Shown here: one piece after another, positions 34,210 to 46,420 of the stretch
Layout: the number at the start of each line of letters is the position of its first letter
How positions within the stretch are numbered: the first letter of the stretch is position 1
Notes under the pieces: model-generated
What the model saw: the letters and a program-made list of their open reading frames with translations, nothing else
Told to the model about the DNA's origin: nothing
Database searches by the model: none
Position numbers and translations under genes: made by a program
From: Larix kaempferi
Lineage: Eukaryota > Streptophyta > Pinopsida > Pinales > Pinaceae
Length of the DNA stretch: 64,000 nucleotides
Direction of reading: 5' to 3'
Assembly (NCBI GenBank): GCA_027924585.1
Contig: BSBM01000592.1
Span: 3,684,501-3,748,500, forward strand

Positions 34210-35338
34210 TGTAACTCCCCAAAATCAAGGAATAGTGACCCTAATTGGAATTACCAAAGTTGCATAAGGTCTTATTTGGTCCAAATAACATTAGAATGGA
34301 ATTGATGTGTCATGAATAATGATTCTCTCCAATAATTTGAATTTTATTATTATTTTTATGAGAGAAATATAGAATGAGGGAGGGAGGCCTCAATGAGGTT
34401 TATAAAGGGATGAAGGAACATTATGGAAGGTATTTTTTTATCATTTTTCAATTTGAATTGGAGATCTATTGATCTTCTCAAGATTGGGAGATGTGCCCCT
34501 TTCCATTGTAACTAGTTTCGGTGATGAAATATTTCACCCTAGCTAGCATGAGAGGAGGAATCACCCTAGTTTCTCTACTAAGATTCAATTTAATGAGTCC
34601 ATGTCCATGTTATTTTTTTTGTTTGATTTCATTTAGGAGTGTTTGAGTCTCAGTTTGTAGTAGTGAAGATTTTTGGTGATTTTTCGGTGGTAAATTGTGT
34701 GTGGAGATCTTTGGGTGAGGAGGGCACACAAATGAGTGAGAAGATCTTATGGAGGTTATTACCATGCCATTATTTCTTCTGTATCTGATGGAGGATGATT
34801 TGTAGGAGCCATGTATAAGAGTTTGGGTCGAAATCCTTCTTGTGGAGGGTGCAACAGCGAAGCAGATTTTCTCAATTCGAGCAGCATCTCTCTTTTTTTC
34901 TCTATTGGGTTTTGGATATCCATCTTTCCCTTCTATTTAATAGGTTTCTATGAGTTTTTGCGAATTTTATAGCATCCATAGATTTAATCTATGTTTATTT
35001 CTATTCCATAATAAAACTCCATAGTATTGTCCCATTATTTGGTTCAGTATTTTTACACTAGTTGTTCAACGTTAAAATCTGCAAAAATGGGTTACACATT
35101 CATTAGTAATTGTTTGTAAAAATTTCATAACAACCTCCTTAAGTCTATTAATGATAATTTTGGGTGATTTTCGGAGTGTTAGGTTCAATCTAAAGTGGCT
35201 TGGGAAAAATTCGAGCAGTTTTGATAGTGTTCGGAAAAGCTTGAACCCAAGGGGTTTCTTTGTCAAAATTCCGAGCTAGTTTCCTCTTGTGGTCATAGTT
35301 GAGTTAAATATCTCTAATTTTTAATTGGGGATATTACA
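34210..35338 (+). mobile_element. LTR-like segment, possible solo LTR
   Basis: The ends tgtaactcccc and ggggatattaca are near-perfect inverted LTR-type termini 1129 bp apart. A TATA-like tttataaagg lies at about 34399. No coding sequence lies on either side and no five-base duplication is visible (tcaat versus catat), so solo-LTR status is tentative and the orientation uncertain. Confidence 0.5.
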
Positions 35339-36928
35339 CATATTTATCTAAAGTTGTGACATTTTGTATGACAGTTAAATACACATCATTTCTTAAGTTT
35401 GTAATAGGCTCCAAGCCCATTTTATCAACGTCATATTATCATCCTATAACTTTCAACAGCCCATACATTGAACGCAAGACCTTTGTTTATACTAGAAAAT
35501 AGATCCTCCAATCCCAAACATCTTGAGTGCACAAATGGAATAATTGCCTGAAGGGAGATATTGTTTTTTATGTTTCTTTTAAAACCATATATCAAAGGAA
35601 ATGCACCCTTGACATAAGCTTTAATGCCACTGAAAGTAAATAATAGAGGTAATGTCGAATGACAACCTTCAAGATATTGCTTCGAACCACATCCTACAGG
35701 AAAGTGCATGTTGTTCTAAGCTCATCCTTTAGGGATTTAATTATGGAAATAACCCCACTAGCACCAAGGATATGTTGTTGGAATAATCTTCATTCCTCCA
35801 CCAAAGTACTTTGCACTTCCTATAAAAGAGTGGTAACTTTAGTAAACGTTTATCAATCTTTTTGTCTATCTTGACATTCATGTCTTGATTGCTATGGCTA
35901 ATGAATATAGCATATTTTTCCAAATATTTAATACCTATAAGAAATAAATCAATCTTTGCACTTAAATGAACATCTGCAATGACCAGAAAATAATGAAACT
36001 CATCATCTTTTCCAACCACAAGGCCAACACCAATCCTCTATTTTAATGTTGCTCTTGTAATTTCCTATGAGGTTAGTTTTTCCACAAGTCTTGAGTATGA
36101 CAACATGAAAAGAGAACCAATGAGATAAATCCATCCCATACAATTCTGTTGAGTTGAATATTGGTTTGAGGCTTCCATGAATGGCCTCAGATGAATCTAC
36201 TAGCTGCCATCAGAGTCTGTCTCGAATTTGCTACACAAAATGTTGGGAATAAGGAAGGAAAAGTGAAAACAAATCTACACTAAGTGCTAAAAAATATATT
36301 GTGTAACTTCTATTATGAATGCCTTCTCATTTTATTCCCTCATAAATGCTTGAAATTGGACCCGCTGAAAAATGATTCAAAATTTACCCATGCAAGTAAA
36401 GGGGTAACACCTTGTAAATATGATTCAGATTGTTCCTCCTTTAAAGCAACTATAACATCATTTGGCTAAACTCTAGGAAACTACCAAAATTATTTTCCCA
36501 TGGAATACTCAACGATTGATTGTTACCAATAAGGACATTGTTGATCTCCAATTCCAAATTCTTTATTTCCATTGCACACCAAAGTATGGTGATATTTCCC
36601 CACTTCCACCAACTCCTACTTTCCAAACTCCCTTAAGTTATATACATTGTGTTTCTACTTCCCAAGTACCTAATAATTATAATCTAGTGTCACAAAATTC
36701 CTCCACCTCTACGTATGATCTTTCCTAGGAAGCAGCAGCAGAGAAAACAAAGCATGATAAACTTGTTAGTGTCCTAAAGGAAAAGAGAATTCCATGAGGA
36801 ATTTTTGAACCCTAGAAATGAACCCTAGAAAGAAAAGGAGAAGCTACAAAAAGTTGAGGTAGAATACCCTTAAATATAGAAATAATATTTAGCCATAAAT
36901 TTTGATGATGAAAATTATCTAATAACTA
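35339..36928. other. No recognised gene
   Basis: Minus-strand frames at 35431-35709 and 35741-36019 look protein-like in composition, but I recognise no domain and both overlap other frames. They may be decayed element sequence. Confidence 0.45.
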
Positions 36929-36955
36929 ATATATATATATATATATATATATATC
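36929..36955. repeat. (AT)n microsatellite
   Basis: About 13 uninterrupted at units. Confidence 0.95.
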
Positions 36956-39171
36956 CTAATTAAAGTTGAAGCAAGTAGCATCTCCTTCTCCAACTCCAAA
37001 ATTCAAAATAGATTGTGATGAATATTTAGAAGAAATGATTGAATTAGAATATGTTAAGTCTATTACATCTCCAACTTCTATTGTCTCATTAGATAGGCCA
37101 AGTGTATATCACATAAGAGGAAAATTCATTTATTTTGTTTTCATATCAATGCAAGAACATTTGTGGGGCGTGAACCTTGACAATATTTTTAGGTTCTTTC
37201 TTTGACAATTATTTCAACCAATGAAAATTGTATGTTTGTCTTTGTTGTTATTTCCACCTCTAACTCAATATTTTGGCTTTTACCATATTCATATTTGGTG
37301 AAAATGCTCAACTCGGTATCTTGGTCTTTTCCATGTAACATTTTTATGACAATACTCAACAGAAAATGAGTCCTATATCCTTTATTTCAATATTTGAAGC
37401 ATTTCCTAATATCTAAATAAATTTCCTCCCAACCAAATGCAAATATCATGGCTTTCATAAAATTTTCTAACCTCAACCATTAGAAACTATGTTGATTCTT
37501 CATGAAATTGTTCCTAAATTAAATTTATGAATTCTCCAATAATTGCATGTGGTTTTATGTTACTTATGATGATATGTATTCGTATAATTATGATAATGTT
37601 ATGATGGTGTGCTTTCACATGATAACTTGGTATAGTTCCTTGGTATTCTTGATATTTCTAGGCATATGATGTAAAATGGGTTATGTATCATATGGTCCAT
37701 AATATTCATGATGTTATTTTGATGCATATGGTATGATGATCATGGTATTTTGATGATGAATTCATTTTTTTCAATGCTATTCATGAGAATAGTATGATGA
37801 TGGTGTTATAATAACGATGATAATCCATGATGATTATATAGTTTAATTTACAATCTTACGATGGCATGCAGTCGTTTACTATTTATGATGTTATGATGGT
37901 GTATGATAATGCCATGTTCCTCGATACTCATGGCAATGTTATGTTGTCAAGATGGCAAGTAGTATCATGCAATTCCTTCATATTCATAGCGATGATGTTA
38001 TGATTTTGTGATGGCATGTTATAACATGCAGTTCATTACTACTCATGATGATATTATATTCTCAAAAGGGCATGTGGTAACATGTGGATCCTTGATATTC
38101 ATGTTGATAGTGTATGTTTTCTAATGTTATGATTATGACTAATGCTTTGTTGGCATGATGTGAGCTGGAGTTTGAAAGGAAATCCACCCATGGGCCTAGA
38201 GGGCTGGTTCATCCGATGATATTTTGGGATCCCATAACCACAAACGAGAATGTGTACATGTAATTCCTTATGGGATGAGGATCAACTCAATTAGTAAACC
38301 TATGCCAGGGGTTCCTTTACTTTATACAATTACCAGAAGTCCATGACTTGAGGTATTTCATTAGGAAGGAGGTATATGGAGAATGACTTTTGATGCCTAG
38401 GGATGATTTCTCGGTTGGAGTTGTAGAAGGATTTTTTGGACAGCCTTAAAAGATGAATGGTGTTTGTGGTTTAGAGCACTAGACTAGATGCTTGGTAACC
38501 TCCATTTGAGGCCTTGGGGCGATAAATCCCAACTAAGGCTGAAAGGAATTAAGCCTTAGCTTGGTGCCATATGTTGAGGATATAGAAAGAGTTATACTTG
38601 CACCTTGTCAAAGCTATGATGAGGATTTTGATGCCTGTTTTGATCACACCATGATGGATTAACCTTATACTAGTTGCAACATAGGGCTCGTTCCATGGTG
38701 AGTAGGACCATCCAAAGTATTGGGGGTGTTCGGAGGTTGATAAGATGGTATGATTTTGGGTGAGGGTGAGTGAGGAAGGAAGTAAACCAAGTGAATGGCT
38801 TGAATTAATGCATGATTGTATAAATTGAATTGATGCATAATATTATAATTTGATTGATGTATGAATTGAAATGATACATAGTAGGGTGATTTGATTGATG
38901 TATAATTTAATGGCTTGATTGCATACTAGGAATTTGGTAAGAATAGTCAACCATGTAGTTAAATAGGGCGCTATGTTTTTTATAGTGTGGGTATGAGAAC
39001 TACCCGTGATGGCCACACGAGTAACTCTCGTCCTCACACAATATTACTAGTTGTTTAGGTGCATATTGCATGATAGTTGTGCATACTACGTGATTTTGTG
39101 CATGCCTTGCATGGGGATAAGATATGGGAATGATGCAACTTCAAGACAAAGTTTTCTGAAGTGGGGGAGTA
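36956..39171. other. Unassigned; low-complexity tgatg-rich stretch and possible element 3' end
   Basis: From about 37560 to 38160 the sequence is dominated by short 'atgatgttatgatggt' phrases (cryptic simple repeat). A 79-residue frame at 36966-37205 has no recognisable domain. At 39155-39171 a purine run 'gaagtgggggagta' directly precedes tgtaatgcctc, the arrangement of a polypurine tract and LTR start, but I cannot find the matching LTR end. Confidence 0.4.
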
Positions 39172-40303
39172 TGTAATGCCTCAACTTGCAACTTAATAAG
39201 ATTTTTAGGTACATAATATTATACATATATAATAGATGTTTTGGTAAATAAAGTAATAATCATATGCATACTTAATGTTTAAAATGGAATTTATTAAGAT
39301 AAAGTGGGATTAGTGCATGGACAACAAGTATCCTCCATGCAAATGAAAATTATTTAAATAATATGGAAAATGGGTTTTTAAAGGGAGGGGGGAGGACTTC
39401 ATGGGGTTTGGATGGTTTTGGAAGGATCGTATGATTGCATGGGAATGGTTGACTATAGGAGGATTTTCTAAGGATTACTTGATGGTGGTGAGGACGAGTT
39501 TAGGGGAATCAGCGTCTAACTCTAGTTGATTCTAAGGGAGGAGAGGAGATTATGTTTGGCATATTTTTACTGATTGAGGGATCGAGGGCTCCTAGTCATT
39601 GATTGAGGGGCATTTGGGTGGAGAGTTCTTCCCCACACTTTTTTGCTCATCACTTTTGTTATTATTGGTTATAGGGTCCTACAGTGCACTCCTGTAAGTC
39701 AAGTTTTTCTTACTTCATTTCTAGGTATGTTCTTTGACTTCCTTTTATTTTAGGTAATTTAATTAATTTAAGTTATAAGTAAAATAGATGTGTTTTGTGT
39801 TGTCTTGCAGAAGTAATTGTGAGTTCTATTCGGTTTTAAGTATCTTAATGTAGGCACCACAATAGGTTTCACCCAATTCTAATGTTCCAAGTGAGAGTTA
39901 TGGCAATTTTCCCAAAACTTGTTGCTTTTGTTCCTTTTGAGGAGAGTGAAAGTTTACGGCCATCCACATGTTCAATTTTATAGCTCTAACTTTGAAATTC
40001 ATACCAAAAGTACTATGGTCTGTCTTCTTTCTAATGCAATAGGTCTCACTCAATTTGGATCCCTCAATATCCATATATAGCAATTTTACCCATAACACAT
40101 GTTTGAGACTAGTTTTTTTACTAGTCAAAAACCCTAACTTCCATAGGGTATAAATTTGAACTTGTAATGAATCAGGAAATGAAATTGATAACACATATAT
40201 TTCACTATGTCCTCTAAGGCCCCTCCAATTTTCCCTATTTGAAATGTCCTTGAAAAGAATTTATAGTGACAATACCAAGTTGATTTATTTTGGAAGCATC
40301 CAA
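39172..40303. other. Unassigned; possible LTR start and short copia leader remnant
   Basis: The part below the PBS at 40304 should be the leader of the minus-strand copia element. A minus-strand frame 40194-39898 lies here but does not look like gag. A phrase 'caataggtytcacycaatt' recurs at about 39862 and 40039, a diverged direct repeat. Confidence 0.4.
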
Positions 40304-40315
40304 GCTTTGATACCA
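40304..40315 (-). other. Copia-type primer binding site
   Basis: The minus strand reads tggtatcaaagc two bases after the LTR at 40318, an initiator-Met-type PBS with one change. Confidence 0.75.
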
Positions 40316-40317
40316 AA

Positions 40318-40684
40318 TGCTATGAACCAAATCCTTAAGATATCATAAGAGACAAGAGTGCACACAATGTAGAAAAATGTAAATGTAGAACGCAACTCCA
40401 ATATAGATAAGAAATATAAATTACATTATAACTCCTACAAAATAGGATTTCCTTTTCCAATTACCCCAAGACATTCATATAATCATTTCATGTTTTCCCT
40501 CAACAATGACTACATTACCTCTATATATACGTATTCATTCATTGCACATGAGGCCCCTTCATTAGGCTGGCCATTCTTACATATACATTTACTTCATTAC
40601 ATAGATATTTAGCCCCATATATTCCCCCCTTGGGATTATATCATATGCATTCAACCCCATATATTCCCCCTTTGGGCCATAACA
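40318..40684 (-). mobile_element. Copia-like LTR (367 bp)
   Basis: It starts tgctatgaacc and ends gggccataaca, so the termini are inverted repeats (tgytatg). The PBS is at the correct position inside. It contains a duplicated 'ccccatatattccccc' phrase near 40610-40670. The rest of the element is missing. Confidence 0.7.
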
Positions 40685-41474
40685 TAATATTTTGTAATGT
40701 AATTTCAATGGAGGGTCTAAAGAGCTCTATGGACTTTGTAAGAAATCATCAATTTTAGTGAATAAATAAACCAAGTCTTCAATAATTATTTTTCTATCAT
40801 TTAATTTTATTGAAGAATTGTGTTACGATTGGAATTTTTATTTTGTGCTTTGATATCTAAACCCTAGGTTGCTTGATTAAAAGAGGCAAATACCTAAGAG
40901 GAGGAGCAGCATACACTTAAATGAGGACACTTATCCCTGGGATCTTGGGACCATGTGATATACACCTTGGAGGTTGGACACTTGACTTGAGGATGATTGG
41001 GATGAGGAGAACACTTATTGAAGTTTGGTGATGGACTTTGACACATATGTTGAGAGTAGCATTAGGCACATGAGAATAAATGTTGCATGCAATTAGAAGA
41101 AGAGCAACTTACATGAAGACACTTGGATAACAAACCATTATAGAAGATGTAGAATTGGACTAACAACTTGTTGGAGAGTCAACCATCTTGGAGGGGGGGA
41201 ATTAATCCCAAGGAGGATCATGCTTGGAGGGGATTTCACTTTGGGAATTGGATAACCCTCATTTGACACATGTACATCCATGTATTGTAAATCTCTCCAT
41301 GTGGGGTTGTCTTGTTAGTTACTTGTATGAACTTATGTCCTTGTTTTATGTTAGCCTCCCTCACCTAATTTATATGGTTAGTTAAGAATAATTAATAAAG
41401 GCAAGAGAGAGATATTGTATTAATTATCATTATTGTATTATATTCTTTGTATTGTCTTGGAGAAATCTTGTAGG
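40685..41474. other. No recognised feature (host of element C)
   Basis: No gene, LTR pair or array is visible. The sequence resumes after element C at 48239. Confidence 0.5.
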
Positions 41475-41479
41475 GAGCA

Positions 41480-41854
41480 TGTTAGGAACCCATGTCTTTA
41501 CTTTGTTAGTATATTGTTGTTGGACGCATATGCTTTGTAAGTCGTCCCATAGTATTTGTTGATCAATAGTTTGTGTTATTGTTGTTGGCACATATGCTTT
41601 GTAAGTCGCCCGTAGTATTGTTGATCCATAGTTTGTAGTGGCCCGTGGTTTTGACCCATAGTATTGGCACCTAGAATTAGTATATAAGTGTGTGTTGAGA
41701 TCTATGAAGGCACCATGAAGTTATTTGTATTGAGCTTGCTCATAGGAGGTTTCCCCCTCGAAGTGGCCTGTGATCAATATAAAAGTGATTCTGAGTTATT
41801 TCATTTCTTCTATTTCGCATATTCTTATTAATTAATTGTTGCAGGTGCATCACA
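41480..41854 (+). mobile_element. Element C 5' LTR
   Basis: 375 bp with a TATA-like tatataag at 41691-41698, also kept in the 3' LTR. Internal near-repeats 'catatgctttgtaagtcg' occur twice (about 41528 and 41592). Confidence 0.95.
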
Positions 41855-41856
41855 TC

Positions 41857-41869
41857 TGGTATCAAAGCA
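41857..41869 (+). other. Element C primer binding site
   Basis: tggtatcaaagca, two bases after the LTR, matches the initiator-tRNA-Met site with one change. Confidence 0.9.
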
Positions 41870-42903
41870 CTTTCTTGGGCTCGCTGGGTGAAATTTTTGC
41901 CAAAAAAAATTTCGCATCTGTTGCAGGTTTGGATTTGGGAATAATCCCTATCCGCTTAACTGTGGGAAGTACTTGGGAATAAACCCTAAAACTCATTGTG
42001 AGGAGTACCACAGGATCCCCGAAGTAGCTGGCCCATTGAGAGGACCTGCCAACGAAAAGGGAAACGACCCCTACCTGATTGACTAGTTCCCACCCATGAG
42101 GTAAACCAAGAGCTGTCGTTTGTGGCAAAGCGGTTATCAGTTTTACCTGAGTCGTGGAGTGAGGGGTACTGCCCCAATACGCAAGCCGTCAGACAGCATT
42201 GATGGCCGAGTGAAACCCCTGAACTATTAGGAAGCTGCACATACCTGGGGTCCATATCTATTTTCAGCTGAACTGTTGTCGATCACTGCTGCGCCGTTTC
42301 AGATCCAGCCATTCATATCCATTCTGAAAGTCGTTCTAGATCCAACCGTTTTCAATCCATTCGGCGTCGTTTCATATCCCTCTATTTCTGCTCACTTCTG
42401 GGCCGTTGCAGATTTATCTGTTCCAGATCCCTTCCGAGCCATAACCGCTTTAGTCTGGAAAAAAAAATCAATTTTTTCTCTATATCTCCCTTGTTTTCAC
42501 TTTGTTTCTCTTGAAATTTTCGAGGAACCCCTGTCATCCCATTCTGCATGTTTCATTCCTGAGGAACCTATCCCCAATTCCCCTCCCAAAGCCCGAAATC
42601 TCACATTTGTCTATTTTTAGGGTTTTCCGTAACTTCCTCAGATTTCACCCAATCACCTTCAAATTTTACCACAGAGTTCCTTTTTGAATTCCGCTTCTTT
42701 GTCCCCCTCTGCTAAATTTTCCCATTCTTTCACCCCACTTATGAAATCCTCATTTTTGTTTCCCTCTCTATTCGACAGTGTCCAAAACCTAGTCAAACCC
42801 CAATTACCCTTCAGATTTTTTCCCAAGTCCAGATTTTCCTTTACTGAAGCAGTTTCTATTTTTGTTTTCCTACCCAGTCAACCAAAAAAAAAAACTCCTG
42901 GTT
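41870..42903 (+). other. Element C untranslated leader
   Basis: About 1 kb without a protein, with loosely repeated 'gatccarycattcatatccattc' phrases at 42298-42430 and C/T-rich sequence towards gag. Short ORFs here have no domain. Confidence 0.7.
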
Positions 42904-44264
42904 ATGGTTGTCACCTGTGCAGGAGCAAAAACCATGGAAGACGCACTTGCAGCCATCCAAGCCAAACTCCAGGATCTTGATGAAAAATTTCTCGGCCTCC
43001 ATCTTGAACATTCAGCTATGAACAACAAACGGCAGTTCGAGTCTTCATCAGACAATTGGTTCTCTTCTTCCAACAATTTCCGTGGTCCGAAGCTTGATTT
43101 TCCTTGCTTTAATGGTATTGATCCAATTAGATGGATCTATCGTGCAAAGTAGTATTTCAGTCTGCATAATACTTTTGATGTCAACAAAGTTTCGCTTGCA
43201 TCCTTTCATTTGGAATAGGAAGCTCTTCAATGGTACCGTTGGTACATCAAGGCTCATGAAGAGCCAAAATGGCCAGACTTTTGCCAGCTCCTTTTGCAAC
43301 GATTTGGTCCTAGTGCTTTTGATGACTTCACAGGAGCCCTCACTAAACTTCACCAAATTGGCACTGTGAGAGAGTATCAAACCGAATTTGAGAAACTAGC
43401 CAACCACACTGAAGGATTGTCTGATGACTTTTACCGGAGTTGTTTTATCAGTGGTCTAAAGAATTCCTATTAAATTTTGAGCACTAATTCATTATACTCT
43501 AGGATCTTTGCTGAGAGAATAACATCTACAGTATATCAATGCATGACAATCATAATATGACAAGCATCACAAGCATCACAAGAATCAAAAGCATAGAGAC
43601 AAGAGACACAGAGTTTCCGTGGGGAAAACCCTAAGGTGAAAAACCCCACAACTTCCTCAGAGATAGAGAGAGCAATGGCTCAACCAAAATACAACCAAAT
43701 AACAATGAGATAGTCTCCTAGCAGATGATCCTCCTCCTCATCACTAGTGCGCCACTTTTCAGAGTGAGAGTGAGTTACTTTTCCGAGTGAGTAAAATAGA
43801 GATCTCCTATCTCTATTTATACTCACCTTTTTGCCTAGTGACTTAATGGGGCCAACTTGTCTACTTAGATACATCCACATTATAATATATATAAATTAGG
43901 GCCGACCCCACATGGTGGTCTAATAACCCATCAGCAAGTACACACACTTGCGACACTTGTCAATCCACATGACGACACTTCCTTATAGAGGAATAACACA
44001 TCTCTTATAAGGGTACAATAAATATATATAAAATATACTGATGAAATACATTCCGAAGTTACATATACATCAACAATGCCATCCGCTCTGAGGTCAAAAT
44101 GTTCTGTCCCAACATAATGATGGAAGCCCTAGGGTTGGCTAAGTTGGCAGAAGACAAGATTGCAACCCAACAACGCTTCAAGCCCACTTTTGTTCCCTTC
44201 CGAAATATGGGTTCTCAACAACCACCTATACCGTAGGCTCCTCGACCAAATCCTATCAAGCATT
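42904..44264 (+). pseudogene. Element C gag (interrupted)
   Basis: The frame opens at ATG 42904, or more likely at the in-frame ATG 42934 (MEDALAAIQAKLQDLDEKF). The capsid follows: GPKLDFPCFNGIDPIRWIYR, a TAG, YFSLHNTFDVNKVSLASFHL, another TAG, EALQWYRWYIKAHEEPKWPD, LLLQRFGPSAFDDFTGALTK and EYQTEFEKLANHTEGL. At 43470, after ISGLKNSY, a 605-bp insertion interrupts the capsid. Text resumes at 44076 (AIRSEVKMFCPN, LGLAKLAEDKIATQQRF). Gag forms the particle. The two TAGs lie where Gln (CAG) is expected. The nucleocapsid knuckle lies in the next ORF. Confidence 0.85.
43471..44075 (-). mobile_element. Copia-like LTR inserted in element C gag
   Basis: On the minus strand it starts tgttgatgtatatg, contains gagtataaatagagat (TATA) about 265 bp in, and the 'cttagggttttccccacgg' phrase common in plant copia LTRs. 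Removing it joins the gag frame. The flanks share only 'at', so the target duplication is not clear and the inner end is not a clean CA. I call it a probable degraded solo LTR. Confidence 0.6.
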
Positions 44265-44889
44265 TGTCTGAAACAGAGATGCAAGCCCACAGAGAAAAGG
44301 GGCTCTGCTATAATTGTGATGAGAAATTCACTCGGGGACATAGATGTGTTCAGCAAAAGCTCTATCTCTTGGATGTGGATTCTCCGCCTGCCTCTGAAAT
44401 TGGTGACGAAGATCCAGAAACAATGGATGCTCCGATCGACATTCAGGAACTGCCTATTGACCCTCCGTCTCAGGATGACCAGCCAGAGATATCTCTCCAT
44501 GCTTTAACTGGAATCACTACCCCCCAAACAATGCGGGTCAAGTGTTACTGCAAGAAGCTTCCTCTTACAATACTCATTGATTCTGGTAGCACTCATAATT
44601 TCATTGACCCTCGGATCGCCAAACAAGCTAATTGTTTTATCCATCCTTGCTCCAACTTTGAAGTCATGGTTGCCAATGGGAGCACCTTACCTTGCAAAGG
44701 GAAGTGTCTAAATGTGCGTATCTCTATGGGAGATTATACCTTGCACTATGACATGTTTGCCTTGACCTTAGGTGGATGTGATGTGGTTTTGGGCGCTCAA
44801 TGGCTACGCACACTTGGCCCTATCTTATGGGATTTTGCTGAACTTTGGATGCAGTTTTCCCTCAATAGACAAAAACACACATTGACATG
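44264..44889 (+). pseudogene. Element C nucleocapsid knuckle and aspartic protease
   Basis: An open 208-residue frame starts inside gag. CYNCDEKFTRGHRC (about 44309-44350) is the chromovirus-type zinc knuckle, with all ligands present. An acidic linker follows, then protease: LTILIDSGSTHNFIDPRIAK with the catalytic DSG at about 44578-44586, FEVMVANGSTLPCKGKCL and LGGCDVVLGAQWLRTLGPIL. It would bind element RNA and cleave the polyprotein. It ends at TGA 44887-44889, and the same reading continues after the stop towards RT. Confidence 0.92.
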
Positions 44890-45712
44890 ATTACAACCAG
44901 ATTCTCTCAGCATCATCAGTTCACATCGCATGGAAAAACTCCTCAAGAAGAATTCACATGGTGTCATCGCTCAGATCCATTCCATTCAGATGCAACCATC
45001 AGCGGTATCCACTACTCCTTTGGATCTACAACAAATTTTGGATCGCTATACATGTGTCTTTGTTGAACCAGTGGGATTGCCACCTTCCAGCCCAGAAGAC
45101 CATCGTATTCAACTCCTTCCTAGCAGCGTTCCTCCTAACATCAGGCCCTATTGCTACCCATTTCACCAAAAAACGGAGATTGAAATGCTCATTCGGGACT
45201 TATTGAAGCAAGGTATTATTCGCCCAAGCACTAGTTCCTTTTCTTCTCCAGTTCTTCTTGTCCGCAAAAAAGATGGATCATGGCGCCTTTGCATTGAATT
45301 CCGAGCACTTAATCACCTCACCATCAAGGATAAGTTTCCAATTCCTATTGTTGATGAGGTTCTTGATGAGCTTCATGGGGCTCACTTTTTCTCCAAGTTG
45401 GATCTTCGTTCTGGGTATCATCAAATTCGAGTTCATGAGGATGATATCCCTAAAATATCTTTCTGCACACATGATGGCCATTATGAGTTTTTGGTCATGC
45501 CCTTTGGCCTCACTAATGCTCCTTCCACATTCCAGGCCTTAATGAATAAAATATTTCGACCCTACTTGCGGAAATTCATTCTGGTATTCTTTGATGATAT
45601 CCTCATCTACAGTAAAACATGGGATGAACATCTCCAGCATCTGGATCTTGTCATGCAACTTTTCTCTGACCATCATCTCCACACCAAGCAGTCTAAATGT
45701 GTTTTTGGATAG
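44890..45712 (+). pseudogene. Element C reverse transcriptase
   Basis: From 44930 the frame reads MEKLLKKNSHGVIAQIHSIQ, then LPPSSPEDHRIQLLPSSVPP and RPYCYPFHQKTEIEMLIRDL. The RT core includes GIIRPSTSSFSSPVLLVRKK, WRLCIEFRALN (usual Asp/Tyr position reads Glu-Phe), [40 protein letters not shown] and the catalytic LVFFDDILIYSKTW at about 45580-45620. The palm is therefore complete. A TAG at 45710-45712 separates it from the connection domain that begins [20 protein letters not shown]. Confidence 0.95.
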
Positions 45713-46420
45713 AAGGAAGTTGAGTATCTCGGGCACATTATCTCAGCACAAGGGGTTCATGTGGATCCTGCCAAAATCGTTGCCATGAACAATTGGCCGC
45801 ATCCTCAGACACTCAAGAGCCTTCGTGGTTTTTTGGGGTTGACTGGCTACTACCACAAGTTTGTCAAGGATTATGGGAAGATTGCAGCTCCATTAACTGC
45901 TATATTGAAAAAGGATGCTTTTACATGGACACATGCTGCTCAGTGTGCATTTGACAAACTAAAACAAGCTATGTGTACTACACCTGTTCTAGCTATGCCC
46001 GATTTTTCCAAGCCCTTCACTATTGAGAGTGATGCTTGCGGCAATGGACTTGGTGTTGTTCTCCTTTAAGATGAACACCGCATTGCATTCACCAACAAAG
46101 CCCTTTCAGGTAGGAATTTAGCTGCCTCTACCTATGAGAAGGAAATGATGGCTATTTTGCATGCAGTATAGAAGTGGCGACCATACCTATTAGGGAATCA
46201 TTTCTGCATCAAGACTGATCACCAAAGTCTGAAATATTTCTTGGAACAGCGTGTCTCCTCCCCAGCACAACAAAAATGGGTTAGCAAACTCATGGGTTAT
46301 GACTATGAGATCACTTACAAGAAGGGTAAAGACAATATTGTGGCAGATGCTCTTTCTCGCACATTTTATGCCCAAGGTTCTCTTTCAGCTATTTCTATGC
46401 CTGTTCCAAATTGGTTGCAA
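45713..46420 (+). pseudogene. Element C RNase H
   Basis: The connection ([20 protein letters not shown]) leads to RNase [18 protein letters not shown] with the first Asp at about 46030, a TAA, DEHRIAFTNKALSGRN, YEKEMMAILHAV (Glu), a TAG where Gln is expected, KWRPYLLGNHFCIKTDHQSL (Asp) and KDNIVADALSRTF. All acidic residues are present, but two stops break it. Confidence 0.92.

Noticed and set aside
35431-36019. Two minus-strand frames as a possible host gene
   Set aside because: Different frames, no recognised domain, no splice-site pattern joining them.
42276-42687. Protein upstream of element C gag
   Set aside because: It lies in the untranslated leader, overlaps frames in other registers, and has repeat-like composition.
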